From Janthinobacterium sp. 1_2014MBL_MicDiv (lineage in GTDB: Bacteria > Pseudomonadota > Gammaproteobacteria > Burkholderiales > Burkholderiaceae_D): 64,000 nt of DNA. A program made the translations under genes and the position numbers. Below the pieces are notes generated by a model that was not told the DNA's origin, made no database searches, and saw nothing but the letters and a program-made list of their open reading frames with translations. Location of the stretch: assembly GCF_001865675.1 (NCBI RefSeq), contig NZ_CP011319.1, positions 186,001 through 250,000 on the forward strand, written 5' to 3'. Shown here piece by piece: positions 34,748-42,573 of the stretch (positions are counted from its first letter, which is position 1; each line of letters starts with the position of its first letter).

Positions 34748-34781
34748 ACATTGTGACCAATGTTCCTCAGATATTCTGAGG
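34748..34781. repeat. Two adjacent hairpins downstream of the RT operon
   Basis: ACATTG-TGAC-CAATGT (34748-34763) and CCTCAG-ATATT-CTGAGG (34765-34781) stand side by side in the 536-base gap 34527-35062. They may end the RT operon or belong to a small RNA. Nothing else is seen in the gap. Confidence 0.45.
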
Positions 34782-35062
34782 CCGCTTTGTGGCGGGAGCT
34801 GACGGTCGTGTTGTTGCGAGTAGATTGTGCACTTTAAGCTCAAGCGACAAACTGCAAAACCATCGATATATCTGTAGAAAGATAAGTAGCTCATTGTGAT
34901 GCTATACAGCATTGTGCGCAGTGATTTCACAAGTCAGAGAAATGACTCGTAGCGCGGATGACCTGATCTGTTTTGCCTACAGATCAATTAGCAACAGATT
35001 GCGTTGAGGTTTTCGGCTCTCGGATTGACGGTGTCAGCACCATCAATGACCGAAAGCTCAGC

Positions 35063-35308
35063 ATGACTAACCAAAAAACCATTGCCAGCAAGACTGCTTC
35101 AGCGCATCAACCCACGAAACTGGACGCCGCCACGCTCCGCAATATGGCTCATCACAATATGGCTCATCAGCCTGAATCTTCTGGCGTACCTGACGATGCC
35201 TCCCTTCAATCCATCATCGAACTGCTCACACAGCTATCCCCATCCAACGTGGATCTGGTCACAAACATAATTCGCGCCATTCTTGATCAGCAGATACCTG
35301 AAAACTAA
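35063..35308 (+). CDS. Small hypothetical protein related to the C-terminus of the 31001 regulator
   Basis: An 81-residue protein. Its C-terminus IIELLTQLSPSNVDLVTNII parallels VVELLAKLSPKNIRMVESIV of the repressor at 31001, but it has no helix-turn-helix. It may be a dimerisation partner or antagonist of that repressor. A 15-bp tandem repeat (AATATGGCTCATCAC/G at 35142-35171) encodes NMAHHNMAHQ. The start is uncertain: the frame is open back to 34973 and no strong ribosome site is seen. Confidence 0.5.
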   Translation: MTNQKTIASKTASAHQPTKLDAATLRNMAHHNMAHQPESSGVPDDASLQSIIELLTQLSPSNVDLVTNIIRAILDQQIPEN

Positions 35309-35409
35309 GGTCTTATAGCTGAATTTTGGGCGCAGTGAATCAATATCCCTGCTCCCATTCATCTCACCACGCTCTTGACGCAACCAGTCCCCTGTCAATG
35401 GAACTATGA

Positions 35410-35423
35410 TGTGATAAATCACA
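35410..35423. promoter_or_regulatory. Inverted repeat TGTGAT-AA-ATCACA
   Basis: A perfect 6-2-6 palindrome 135 bases before the GIY-YIG gene. It resembles CRP/FNR half sites, but its spacing (TGTGA-N4-TCACA) is 2 bases short of CRP. Confidence 0.35.
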
Positions 35424-35557
35424 CATTTTTCTTGCAGGCAATGCTATCCTGTGCAAATTCAGTTGGAATCGTTAGTGGCCGATTCTTAATATATGAATAC
35501 GCCGGGCTTTGGATAGACACGACCTAGCTATCTCTCAATAAAAATTTTAGTCTATAT

Positions 35558-36094
35558 ATGCCGATCATAAAAAGTTATGGATTTCTTTGGGAACGAAAAT
35601 ACATATTCCGTGGTGCTGGGAGTAACGCCGGTCATCTGAAGGGTACTGCTTCTGGATTAGAAATAGCTGACTTCCGGGACCAAATTGGAGTTTACGTGCT
35701 TTATGACCAATTTCAAAATATAGTCTATATTGGTCAGGCGGGTAATGGCCACGCAACGCTCTTCACTAGACTTAAAAATCACATGGACGGCGGAATGTGG
35801 AACCGCTGGCAATACTTTACATGGATTGGATTTAAAGCTGTTAACCAAGACGGTTCGCTGAGTGCTCAGCAGCACGTTGATTCAGGTGTCTCAGGATTCA
35901 AGTACTCAGATGCCCTGAATGAAATAGAGGGAATTCTTATAGAGGTTATTGAGCCAAAATTAAATAAGCAATCTGGCCGGCTAAAAAATGCGAAAGAATA
36001 CAACCAGTACATTGATCCAAAGGTTGAAGATGTCACTACTGCAAAGCTGTTGTCTGAACTCCGGGAAATCAAAGCACAGTTATCGAGCAAGTAA
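35558..36094 (+). CDS. GIY-YIG nuclease family protein
   Basis: A 178-residue protein. IGVYVLYDQFQNIVYIGQAG holds the GIY-YIG pair (GVY 44-46, YIG 57-59), followed by the catalytic Arg in LFTRLKNHM and a Glu in NEIEGILIEVIEPKLN. It is a single-domain nuclease with a C-terminal helix KLLSELREIKAQL that could dimerise. It is not close to UvrC or homing enzymes. Its place among defence-type genes suggests a nuclease against invading DNA, but that is inference. It has no clear ribosome site, so the start is provisional. Confidence 0.8.
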   Translation: MPIIKSYGFLWERKYIFRGAGSNAGHLKGTASGLEIADFRDQIGVYVLYDQFQNIVYIGQAGNGHATLFTRLKNHMDGGMWNRWQYFTWIGFKAVNQDGSLSAQQHVDSGVSGFKYSDALNEIEGILIEVIEPKLNKQSGRLKNAKEYNQYIDPKVEDVTTAKLLSELREIKAQLSSK

Positions 36095-36220
36095 GCCAAA
36101 CGCCTGTAGTTAAATATTCATCGGACGTCGTAGTAGGACGCTCTTAACAATTTTTCTACCATTCTGCTATCATCGTTCGCACTTTTAACTCGGGCTATGC
36201 ACGATAGGCGGACGAATTCT

Positions 36221-36517
36221 ATGATCAAGCTGAGCTACCCGAATATGGCATTTGATGAGCAAGAACTGATCGACACCATCGAGGCGTCGAACAGTAAGAA
36301 CTATATGGTGCAGGGGCAACGAGTCGTGACATTGGGAAATCATCCCAAGAAAAACTCGTTCGACGTATGGTTGCGCAAACGTTTCCCGAAAAAACAGGAT
36401 ACGAAACTCGCTGACAATTATGTGATCGATGCACTACTTAAGACAGGAAAGTTCACTGCAACGAATGATATCTGCCCGGACAGCGGGCGGTTGTGTAAGT
36501 CGATTCGACTTGCGTGA
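36221..36517 (+). CDS. Hypothetical protein
   Basis: A 98-residue basic protein starting MIKLSYPNMAFDEQELIDTI, with SFDVWLRKRFPKKQDTKLAD and a Cys pair near the end (ICPDSGRLC). No family is recognised. An ATG at 36197 in the same frame is an alternative start; neither has a strong ribosome site. The long inverted repeat 36521-36652 begins right after its stop and may be its terminator. Confidence 0.55.
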   Translation: MIKLSYPNMAFDEQELIDTIEASNSKNYMVQGQRVVTLGNHPKKNSFDVWLRKRFPKKQDTKLADNYVIDALLKTGKFTATNDICPDSGRLCKSIRLA

Positions 36518-36520
36518 ATT

Positions 36521-36652
36521 GATTGTAAGATTTAGAGGACGATCTTAGACCACGCGTAAAAACGACTAGAAACGTTTCTACGGCGTGGAGCTTGATAGAG
36601 ATGCATCGATGCGTCGAGCCGAAATTAAATCGTTTCTAAGCATCTTACAATC
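36521..36652. repeat. Long interrupted inverted repeat / nested hairpin
   Basis: GATTGTAAGAT (36521-36531) is the complement of ATCTTACAATC (36642-36652); pairing extends inward with a 2-base bulge through TTAGA and ACGAT. Inside are CCACGC/GCGTGG (36550-36587) around the palindrome AGAAACGTTTCT, and GCATCGATGC. The 132-bp unit lies between two convergent genes and could be a bidirectional terminator, a small RNA or a MITE-like relic. Confidence 0.6.
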
Positions 36653-36682
36653 GATTTCTAGCATTGTTAATAATCTCTCCAA

Positions 36683-37216
36683 CTACTTAACCGCGCGAAC
36701 TGATTTGTAAATACTCTCTGCGCTAGATGGGCTGGCATCGCATTCAAGTACTAACTTATGGAACTCATCAGCAGCATCGTGCGGATTAAGCCGTGATGAT
36801 CGTACAAATCTGCGAGCTTCTGGAGCTAGATCGTTGACATCCCCACCCGTTAGATACCCGGAACATGACGTTACATCCTTGAATTTTGCTATGACGGTCT
36901 TCGGAAGATCAGGACCATAAATGAAGTATTCAAGGAATTTCAAGAAGTGCGGATGTGCACAGATTTCTGCCTCTGCCGTACCGTTCTTCTCAAAAATCTG
37001 CTGCCGAGACTTGCCGCGTCCGCTGGGATTGCGCTCGGGATCTGTGAAGTATAGGAGCCGTATTTCGGGAATCGCTCCACGGTCGAGAAGGGAAGCCGAA
37101 AGAGCCGCCATGGGCGCAAGAGATGCGTTGAGTTCATCATGGCGCGTGTGACCGAAATTGATTTGAGCCAACAGTTCAATCTCGCGTTCGGTAAGCTCGA
37201 TATCCGGCACTCTCAT
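36683..37216 (-). CDS. Hypothetical protein
   Basis: A 177-residue cytoplasmic protein. The N-terminus MRVPDIELTEREIELLAQIN is helical, the middle holds LYFTDPERNPSGRGKSRQQIF and the end EFHKLVLECDASPSSAESIY. No family recognised and no catalytic motif can be named. The ATG at 37216 gives the longest product. It is convergent with the 36221 gene across the long inverted repeat. Confidence 0.6.
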   Translation of the reverse strand: MRVPDIELTEREIELLAQINFGHTRHDELNASLAPMAALSASLLDRGAIPEIRLLYFTDPERNPSGRGKSRQQIFEKNGTAEAEICAHPHFLKFLEYFIYGPDLPKTVIAKFKDVTSCSGYLTGGDVNDLAPEARRFVRSSRLNPHDAADEFHKLVLECDASPSSAESIYKSVRAVK

Positions 37217-37365
37217 GATGGGACCTGTAGTACGGGGAGGAGGAATCTGTGTGTTTGGCGGGCCATCATCAAATGGTTAAAGAGCTGCCTGTCTCTAACG
37301 CATTGTTTGAATTTTAACTTCATCTGACAGTTTATGCCAGATGAGTTTCGATCGGTAAACGCAAC

Positions 37366-37653
37366 TCACTTGATCAAATACTGATTCTTATCTTTACCTT
37401 CCAGCCACCTTGGCGGACGGCCACGACCTGTCCAGGTCTCGCCAGTAGCATCATCGCGATACTTCACTGCGACTGCACTTGGAGCTTTGGCAGCCTTCGT
37501 TTTGGTCTCCCGAAGGTCGTCGATGCTCAGGTCATACTGCTTCATGATCCCGGCGATTTGTGCTTTTGCACCTGCGAGTTCGTTCTTACGTGCTTGTTCC
37601 GCAAGCAGCTGCAATTCTGCGATCTTGGCGGTGTACTCTTGATACGTGGTCAT
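37366..37653 (-). CDS. H-NS-family nucleoid protein
   Basis: A 95-residue protein: an N-terminal coiled coil (YTAKIAELQLLAEQARKNEL), a linker, and the C-terminal DNA-binding loop YRDDATGETWTGRGRPPRWL, the betaproteobacterial H-NS/Bv3F signature with the GRGRPPRW core. It would oligomerise on AT-rich DNA and silence it. AAGGA lies 6 bases upstream. Carried by the AT-rich island, it may silence island genes or mimic host H-NS. Confidence 0.92.
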   Translation of the reverse strand: MTTYQEYTAKIAELQLLAEQARKNELAGAKAQIAGIMKQYDLSIDDLRETKTKAAKAPSAVAVKYRDDATGETWTGRGRPPRWLEGKDKNQYLIK

Positions 37654-37704
37654 GTATTTCCTTATTTTAAATCAGGTTGAAGATAAAATTGTCTTAATTT
37701 AAGA

Positions 37705-38274
37705 TTACAAGCTTAAGTTTTTCGGTGGACCATCAGGATTTTGTTCTAGATAAAACTTGGAGTTTGTAGAAAATTCGTAAAGCAATCCCCAATATTTCTT
37801 TGATGTGTCAATCCCTTCAGCGAAATTGGATCCTGATAGGGCACATGTCGCATAATATCCAAACATATAATATGCCACATCGGGGTCAATCTGCCCTGAT
37901 CGTACAAGAAGCGCAATTTCCTCTAAAAAAGTTAAAAACTTTCGTTTTTTGTCTGCCATCCCTGGCTCAATCAGTTTTATACTGTCATCATCGATTAAGC
38001 ATAAAATTGAATAGAGTTCACTGTTATCAAATAATCGTCGATGTTGATTAAGAAAAAATTCAGTGCGCTTCAATTTTGCTGAGGTTAATTTGCTATCTAA
38101 TTCATTGTTTCTTTGATCAACAAGTCGTTGTAGTTCATGATATATTTTATAAATACCGATTATGCCTATTATTATAACAAATATTACATTAATTATTTGC
38201 CAGTGAACTCCCCATTCAACCATCGTCCTACATATCGATGTACTTGCGAGGCAATAATAGTTCGGCTCACTCAT
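37705..38274 (-). CDS. Membrane-anchored hypothetical protein (end of DUF2971 operon)
   Basis: A 189-residue protein with one membrane helix at about 26-45 (IINVIFVIIIGIIGIYKIYH), then a coiled coil and a cytoplasmic helical domain with FLTFLEEIALLVRSGQI and AYYMFGYYATCAL. Its start lies inside the end of the upstream gene (8-base overlap), so the two are translationally coupled. The helical domain is of a kind seen beside defence and toxin genes; no name can be given. Confidence 0.7.
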   Translation of the reverse strand: MSEPNYYCLASTSICRTMVEWGVHWQIINVIFVIIIGIIGIYKIYHELQRLVDQRNNELDSKLTSAKLKRTEFFLNQHRRLFDNSELYSILCLIDDDSIKLIEPGMADKKRKFLTFLEEIALLVRSGQIDPDVAYYMFGYYATCALSGSNFAEGIDTSKKYWGLLYEFSTNSKFYLEQNPDGPPKNLSL

Positions 38275-39094
38275 ATTGGTTGAATTCCAATATTGTAATC
38301 CGCTTTAGATTTCCTAATGCGTTTCGTACAGCATATGCACCAATTCTGCGCTTTCCACCTTCCTCATGTTCTCGCTCGTTCATTGATGTGGTTGCAGATC
38401 TACGAGCAGAAATGTTTTCTTTAAATCGATCAATTTTAAAAGGGACGGTGGCATTAACTTCATCAAGATATACTCGGCCATAGCCTGACAATGAATTATA
38501 TTTGGTTACATTTCCGCGCCAATAACTTAGATCCGGTTCTTGATCTCGAACGCTTACATGAGTCAAAGACGTCTTATTAAGAGTTACTGCATCTCCCACT
38601 TTGGGGCGATAAAAAGTTATTGTTTCCGCACCTTTTGATTTAATCGGTCGATGTAGATGTTGAAGTGCACTTTCTAATTCTTCTGCGACTTCTTCGAAGA
38701 ATGTCACATTTTTTTCGACAATTTTTCGTACCATAGGAGTGTCGGGATTATAGTCACGACCTATTGCAGCAGTAATGCTTGCCGTCAGAAAATCCCAAAA
38801 ATTCCCAACAATTACGCTTGGTTTAATTTTCTCTACGGTAATGTTGTCAAAAACTACGGTAACGGTTTCCTCGAAACATCCTTTTTTGGCTGCGGATAGA
38901 TATGTATCTGCCCCCTCTGGAGCTGAAAGGCGTTCTTTGATCTCTCCATCATTGGCAAAGGCATGAACAATTACATTTACAACGCGAGCAATCCCGTTTA
39001 GAGATTCTGCGGCCTGAAATAAATTAAGCTGACCACTGTCGGCTGTACTGCCGTCATATCGAATAACAATATCTAAAGATTTAGTTTCACCCAT
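38267..39094 (-). CDS. Hypothetical protein, middle gene of the DUF2971 operon
   Basis: A 275-residue soluble protein starting MGETKSLDIVIRYDGSTADS, with a helical segment (LNLFQAAESLNGIARVVNVI) and a C-terminal beta-rich region (GYGRVYLDEVNATVPFKI, then RRIGAYAVRN). I recognise no family with confidence. It lies 47 bases after the DUF2971 gene and overlaps the membrane gene by 8 bases, which shows a functional set of three. Confidence 0.65.
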   Translation of the reverse strand: MGETKSLDIVIRYDGSTADSGQLNLFQAAESLNGIARVVNVIVHAFANDGEIKERLSAPEGADTYLSAAKKGCFEETVTVVFDNITVEKIKPSVIVGNFWDFLTASITAAIGRDYNPDTPMVRKIVEKNVTFFEEVAEELESALQHLHRPIKSKGAETITFYRPKVGDAVTLNKTSLTHVSVRDQEPDLSYWRGNVTKYNSLSGYGRVYLDEVNATVPFKIDRFKENISARRSATTSMNEREHEEGGKRRIGAYAVRNALGNLKRITILEFNQYE

Positions 39095-39141
39095 AATATT
39101 TTGTATGTTAATTAATATTTAAAAATAGCTGCGTAATTAAT

Positions 39142-39783
39142 TTATATTTCATTTAGGTCGGATGCGTATTTTTTCCACGTATCATTAGATATCAATGTTG
39201 ATCGAAGTACCTTCATATTTTCAAATCCATTAACCGATTGCACAGCTTTCTTCGCCGATTCGTAAAGGTCATCATGCAACCAGGGACTTAATATTATGTC
39301 ACGAATGCATTCGCGTGTTATGGGAATGTTGATGAACGGAAGTTCTTTTTTTTTCGATTCATAAATTACTCTAAATTCCCCTTCTGGTTTATAGCCAGCG
39401 CGCTTGAGAAAAGGTAGTCGTTCAACTGTAAAGTGGTAATTTTGTGCATCTTTAAGTGTGAGGTATTCTATGGATTCAAACGAAATTCCATTTTGTCTTT
39501 TAATTTTTTCTAATAATTTTTCGCCGTTAAATCTAATACAGATCCCCGATGGACCTTTTGAAAAAACGTGCCAGTGATGATAAGTTTCAGGAACTTCTGA
39601 AAAACATAAAGCTAAGATTGATTTGAGACCTTTATATTCTTTGTATTGGGACATAAAGTATGCATCATTTCTGTCGTCCCAGCTCTTAGGATCAAGCAGC
39701 GTAATCTCGCCTGATGATAATATGTGCAATAGCGACGTAAGGTCAGTGTATCGACGAAGAGTTGCAGGTAAGGTGTTTGTCAT
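39142..39783 (-). CDS. DUF2971 family protein
   Basis: A 213-residue protein with the DUF2971 layout: LRRYTDLTSLLHILSSGEI, LDPKSWDDRNDAYFM (the usual DP-x-x-FND region), ILALCFSEVPETYHHWHVF, then SGICIRF and a GEFRVIYE segment. DUF2971 is frequent in defence islands and prophages; its chemistry is unproven. It leads a leftward three-gene operon and faces the XRE regulator at 40030 over 246 bases that should hold both promoters. Confidence 0.8.
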   Translation of the reverse strand: MTNTLPATLRRYTDLTSLLHILSSGEITLLDPKSWDDRNDAYFMSQYKEYKGLKSILALCFSEVPETYHHWHVFSKGPSGICIRFNGEKLLEKIKRQNGISFESIEYLTLKDAQNYHFTVERLPFLKRAGYKPEGEFRVIYESKKKELPFINIPITRECIRDIILSPWLHDDLYESAKKAVQSVNGFENMKVLRSTLISNDTWKKYASDLNEI

Positions 39784-40029
39784 TTGTGCATCCAGTTTTT
39801 CCCTTGTTTTGACGTACTAACCATGCACCTACCGCTAGCTAGGCATGTGTATGTGATTGCTAGTCTAATCATACAGCCAAAGCGATGTAACTTGTTGATT
39901 TTAAAAAAGTACTCTGACGTGGAATTAGGCACACAAGTTCAGCTGTCTGATAGCTGTCATGTTGCTGTCGTGTTAGGCGATGTAAGTAGCTTGCATACTT
40001 TAGCCATCAACTTAGTTATGGAGGTGTTA

Positions 40030-40719
40030 ATGAATAATGAACAGAAGCCCCGTATGATGACTCGACAGGAGTTAGCGGCAGTAATTAAGATGCTGCGAAT
40101 CAGCCGTAGCTGGTCTCAAGAGCAGCTTGCAGATATCTCTGGCCTCAGCGTTAGAACAGTTCAGCGTGTAGAGCGAGCTGAGCCTTCAAGCTTTGATACT
40201 CGTCGTGCTATTGCCACAGCATTTGGATGCGAAGACATAGACTTGCTGAACAAGCCGTTCTTCATCCCTAATGCAGAACAGATTGCTGCTGAAACGAAGA
40301 AGTTTGAGCAGGAATACATTACATTAGACGTAGCTCCGCTGACGACCGGAAAACAACTAGCTCAACTTGTTGAGAACAATATGATGGACTTGTCCACTTC
40401 GACGTTCGAAATGGGCCGACCTGCTGACGAAGAGTTTGCTTCGTTAATTGACTGGCACCGTGATTACCGGGATGTTGCAGAATGCTATTCAGAGAGTCAG
40501 AAATTTGAAGTGTATGACGCTTTACAGGCGCATATTGATGAGCTTAGGCGCTTAGGCGTGTCATTGCGTTACGCCGAGCGTAAGCTGATGCTGAAGCTTG
40601 GCGGGCCGGATGGTGAAGCCAATCCTATGCCGGCAAAGGCGTTGTATGTCGTTGCGTTCCCATTGGGTAAGGAGCCAGAGCAATTCGCTGTGCCACGGTC
40701 GACTGGGATTAAGATTTGA
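40030..40719 (+). CDS. XRE-family helix-turn-helix regulator
   Basis: A 229-residue protein. The N-terminal HTH SWSQEQLADISGLSVRTVQRVERAEPSS (broken here: SWSQEQLADIS, then VRTVQRVE) is a textbook XRE domain at about 17-72; the rest is an unrecognised helical effector domain. GAGGTG lies 6 bases before ATG 40030. It is divergent from the DUF2971 operon, which it may repress, a common set-up for defence operons. It is the last gene of element 1. Confidence 0.85.
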   Translation: MNNEQKPRMMTRQELAAVIKMLRISRSWSQEQLADISGLSVRTVQRVERAEPSSFDTRRAIATAFGCEDIDLLNKPFFIPNAEQIAAETKKFEQEYITLDVAPLTTGKQLAQLVENNMMDLSTSTFEMGRPADEEFASLIDWHRDYRDVAECYSESQKFEVYDALQAHIDELRRLGVSLRYAERKLMLKLGGPDGEANPMPAKALYVVAFPLGKEPEQFAVPRSTGIKI

Positions 40720-40859
40720 TATAGATGTAGTTACCGCGTCGAGCGTACTAGATCCAGCTTGATACACTGGTATGATGTTCTGATAGATCACGAAGATGGC
40801 CATTACACTGAGGAGAAATCGGCCATTGCATTTTCGATCACAGCAACCATGCTGCAACG

Positions 40860-40889
40860 TTGCCAACAGCGGTGAAACCCGCGTAAAAT
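40860..40889 (+). promoter_or_regulatory. Promoter of the complete tRNA-Gly, supplied by element 1
   Basis: TTGCCA, 18 bases, TAAAAT, 9 bases before the tRNA. It matches the host box at 18534-18563 in spacing and -10 sequence, so the element carries a replacement promoter. Confidence 0.6.
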
Positions 40890-40898
40890 GCACTCTTC

Positions 40899-40972
40899 GC
40901 GGGTGTAGCTCAATGGTAGAGCAGAAGCTTCCCAAGCTTACGACGAGGGTTCGATTCCCTTCACCCGCTCCA
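40899..40972 (+). tRNA. tRNA-Gly (anticodon CCC)
   Basis: A complete 74-base cloverleaf: acceptor GCGGGTG/CACCCGC, D stem GCTC/GAGC, anticodon loop TTCCCAA with CCC at 40931-40933, T arm with GGTTCGATT, discriminator T and encoded CCA. It is a hybrid: promoter and 5' half from element 1, 3' half from element 2. It is the only intact copy in the window. Confidence 0.97.
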
Positions 40973-40980
40973 GTCAAAAA

Positions 40981-41003
40981 CGGCGAAAAACCTGTTTTCG
41001 CCG
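40981..41003 (+). terminator. Hairpin after tRNA-Gly
   Basis: CGGCGAAAA and TTTTCGCCG form a perfect 9-bp stem around ACCTG, 8 bases after the tRNA. There is no long T run outside, but the T-rich arm would serve. Confidence 0.65.
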
Positions 41004-41246
41004 CTCCACAGATGTGCTACCGCTCCATAAAATTAATTCGCTCTAGTCTATTTTGATAGGCTGTTGCAGGGGTGAAACTCTACAAATCTACCCCACCCAG
41101 ATCAGAGATATGCTTTATGGTGACAATATGTGAATATTTCCGCATGGAAACTTGCTATCCTCCGTGGTCATCTTAATTCGATAGTTGTTTTTTATATTGA
41201 AAAAAGATCGTTATGTAGGTTTCAGTGCAAGAAAAGGAAAATAGCT

Positions 41247-41642
41247 ATGTCAGAAGCAATGAATGAAATAAGTTTGGATGTACGGAAGGCTCTGCGGGCG
41301 GAAAAAGCTGGGTATTTATCGGAAGTTACCAAGGCGCTAGTTGCTGTAAATAGCGGCGGCGCCATTGCAATTTTGGCATTCATTGGGACTTTGGCCAAAG
41401 AGCCAGCCTTGCTCCAAAATTTCAAGGTTTTTGGATTTTACGCGTTTGTGTGCTTTGCTCTTGGCATTGTGGCAGCATTGTTTGCTCCAATCTCGCTCGT
41501 GGAACATGTGGAAGCTGTAAGACTAAAAAGTGACAAGGCGCGGCTCTGGTTTAGGGTTTGTGCTGCTTTCTTTGGCGTTTCGTTTGGAGGTGTTGCTTTG
41601 GGCCTCATAACAGTGGCTTTTGGCGTTTCGTCCGCCTTTTAA
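41247..41642 (+). CDS. Small membrane protein
   Basis: A 131-residue protein with a charged N-terminus (MSEAMNEISLDVRKALRAEK) and three membrane helices at about 32-48, 56-78 and 101-128 (AIAILAFIGTLA, VFGFYAFVCFALGIVAALF, AAFFGVSFGGVALGLITV). AAAGGAAA stands 6 bases before ATG 41247. No family named; small prophage membrane proteins like this may act in exclusion or lysogenic conversion. Confidence 0.7.
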   Translation: MSEAMNEISLDVRKALRAEKAGYLSEVTKALVAVNSGGAIAILAFIGTLAKEPALLQNFKVFGFYAFVCFALGIVAALFAPISLVEHVEAVRLKSDKARLWFRVCAAFFGVSFGGVALGLITVAFGVSSAF

Positions 41643-41690
41643 AGGGAAAATAATTTTGTGATGCGCGAGAATTACATTTAAGGCGAAATA

Positions 41691-41734
41691 TGTCGCTCAT
41701 CCAACGGGTTTAACCACGCTAAGTTTGAGCGACA
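41691..41734. terminator. Inverted repeat between convergent genes
   Basis: TGTCGCTCA (41691-41699) and TGAGCGACA (41726-41734) are exact complements 26 bases apart, between the membrane gene and the integrase relic. Possibly a bidirectional terminator or integrase arm sites. Confidence 0.45.
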
Positions 41735-41745
41735 ACACATTGCAA

Positions 41746-42552
41746 CTATCTTGTGGGAGTTGCAATTTTTCCTCGGCGCAGGTAGTGTCGCTGGGTTGTC
41801 TTCACACTGTCGTGCCCCAAAAGATCGCTGGCCGCCTGGTCGCCGCGATCATCCGAAGTATCATCGGCCGCCTTCGCTCGCAGGTCGTAAAACCGAAATG
41901 CCATGATGTCCTGTGCCAGTTCCGGAACATGTTTCGCCGCCCGCTTTTTTTGCCGCGTCAAAGTGGGTGCGAAGTGCTGGTGCGGTCAGGCGCTTGCCGT
42001 GGACATTGGTCAGTAGCGCACCTGTCACGATCTTGTGTTGCCTTGCGCGCTCGGATACGGTCCATCAGCTTGGCCAGCTCCCCAGTGATGGTGATGCGCA
42101 GCGGCTGCTTGTTTTTTTCTTGTGTAATGATCAGGTGCGCATCAATAATGTCTTGTTCAGTCATGCGCAGCGCATCCGCCGGACGCTGACTGCTCAGGTA
42201 GGCCAGGTCCATCGCATCCCGTAGCAGTGCGCTGCCGTGAATGCGCACAGCGGAGAACACGGCATCCGTAATGTAGATGGTACGCTTCGCCAGTGAATGT
42301 CCCTGGATATCCTCGCAAGGGTTTGGCAGGTCGGTATAGCCCCCAGCCGCGCGCATGGTTCCACATTGTGGAGAAAACCCGTTTGCAACGGTTAGCTGTG
42401 GTCGGCTTGTCGGCGTGGTCATCTAAGAACTGCCGAATGTGCATCGGCTTGATCTGTTCGAGCGGGGCCTCGGAAAAGGCTGCCAGCCGGAAATCACATT
42501 TATTTACCCGCGGATACTTAGCTTGACTGTGTCCATTTAACCCACGTAGCAC
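41746..42552 (-). pseudogene. Degenerate phage integrase (tyrosine recombinase)
   Basis: Three reading frames carry consecutive integrase parts. First is QIKPMHIRQFLDDHADKPTT and RCKRVFSTMWNHARGWGL, from 42552. Then ITDAVFSAVRIHGSALLRDA, MDLAYLSSQRPADALRMTEQ and ITITGELAKLMDRIRARKAT. Last is FRFYDLRAKAADD, LLGHDSVKTTQRHYLRRG, to 41746. At least two frameshifts break it and the N-terminus is missing. The Arg, the HxxR region and the Tyr can still be traced. Its C-terminal end faces the tRNA att site, as expected for the integrase of element 2. Confidence 0.88.
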
Positions 42553-42573
42553 ACAGTGCAGCCACTGAGCTAT

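Larger units (their letters stand above)
18611..40936. mobile_element. Element 1: integrative element without virion genes, in tRNA-Gly(CCC)
   Basis: Bounded by the 11-bp core AGCTTCCCAAG at 18600-18610 and 40926-40936. It supplies a new promoter and 5' half of the tRNA at its right end. It carries a primase-polymerase/helicase and tyrosine integrase (25568-29030), phage-like regulators, an H-NS-like protein and many defence-type genes, but no capsid, tail, terminase or conjugation genes, so it resembles a phage satellite or a mobilised defence island. The integrase lies about 9 and 12 kb from the ends, which is unusual and suggests added cargo or a composite. Confidence 0.8.

Noticed and set aside
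34509..34930. Two small minus-strand ORFs downstream of the RT operon
   Set aside because: They cross the paired hairpins, lack ribosome sites and look non-coding.
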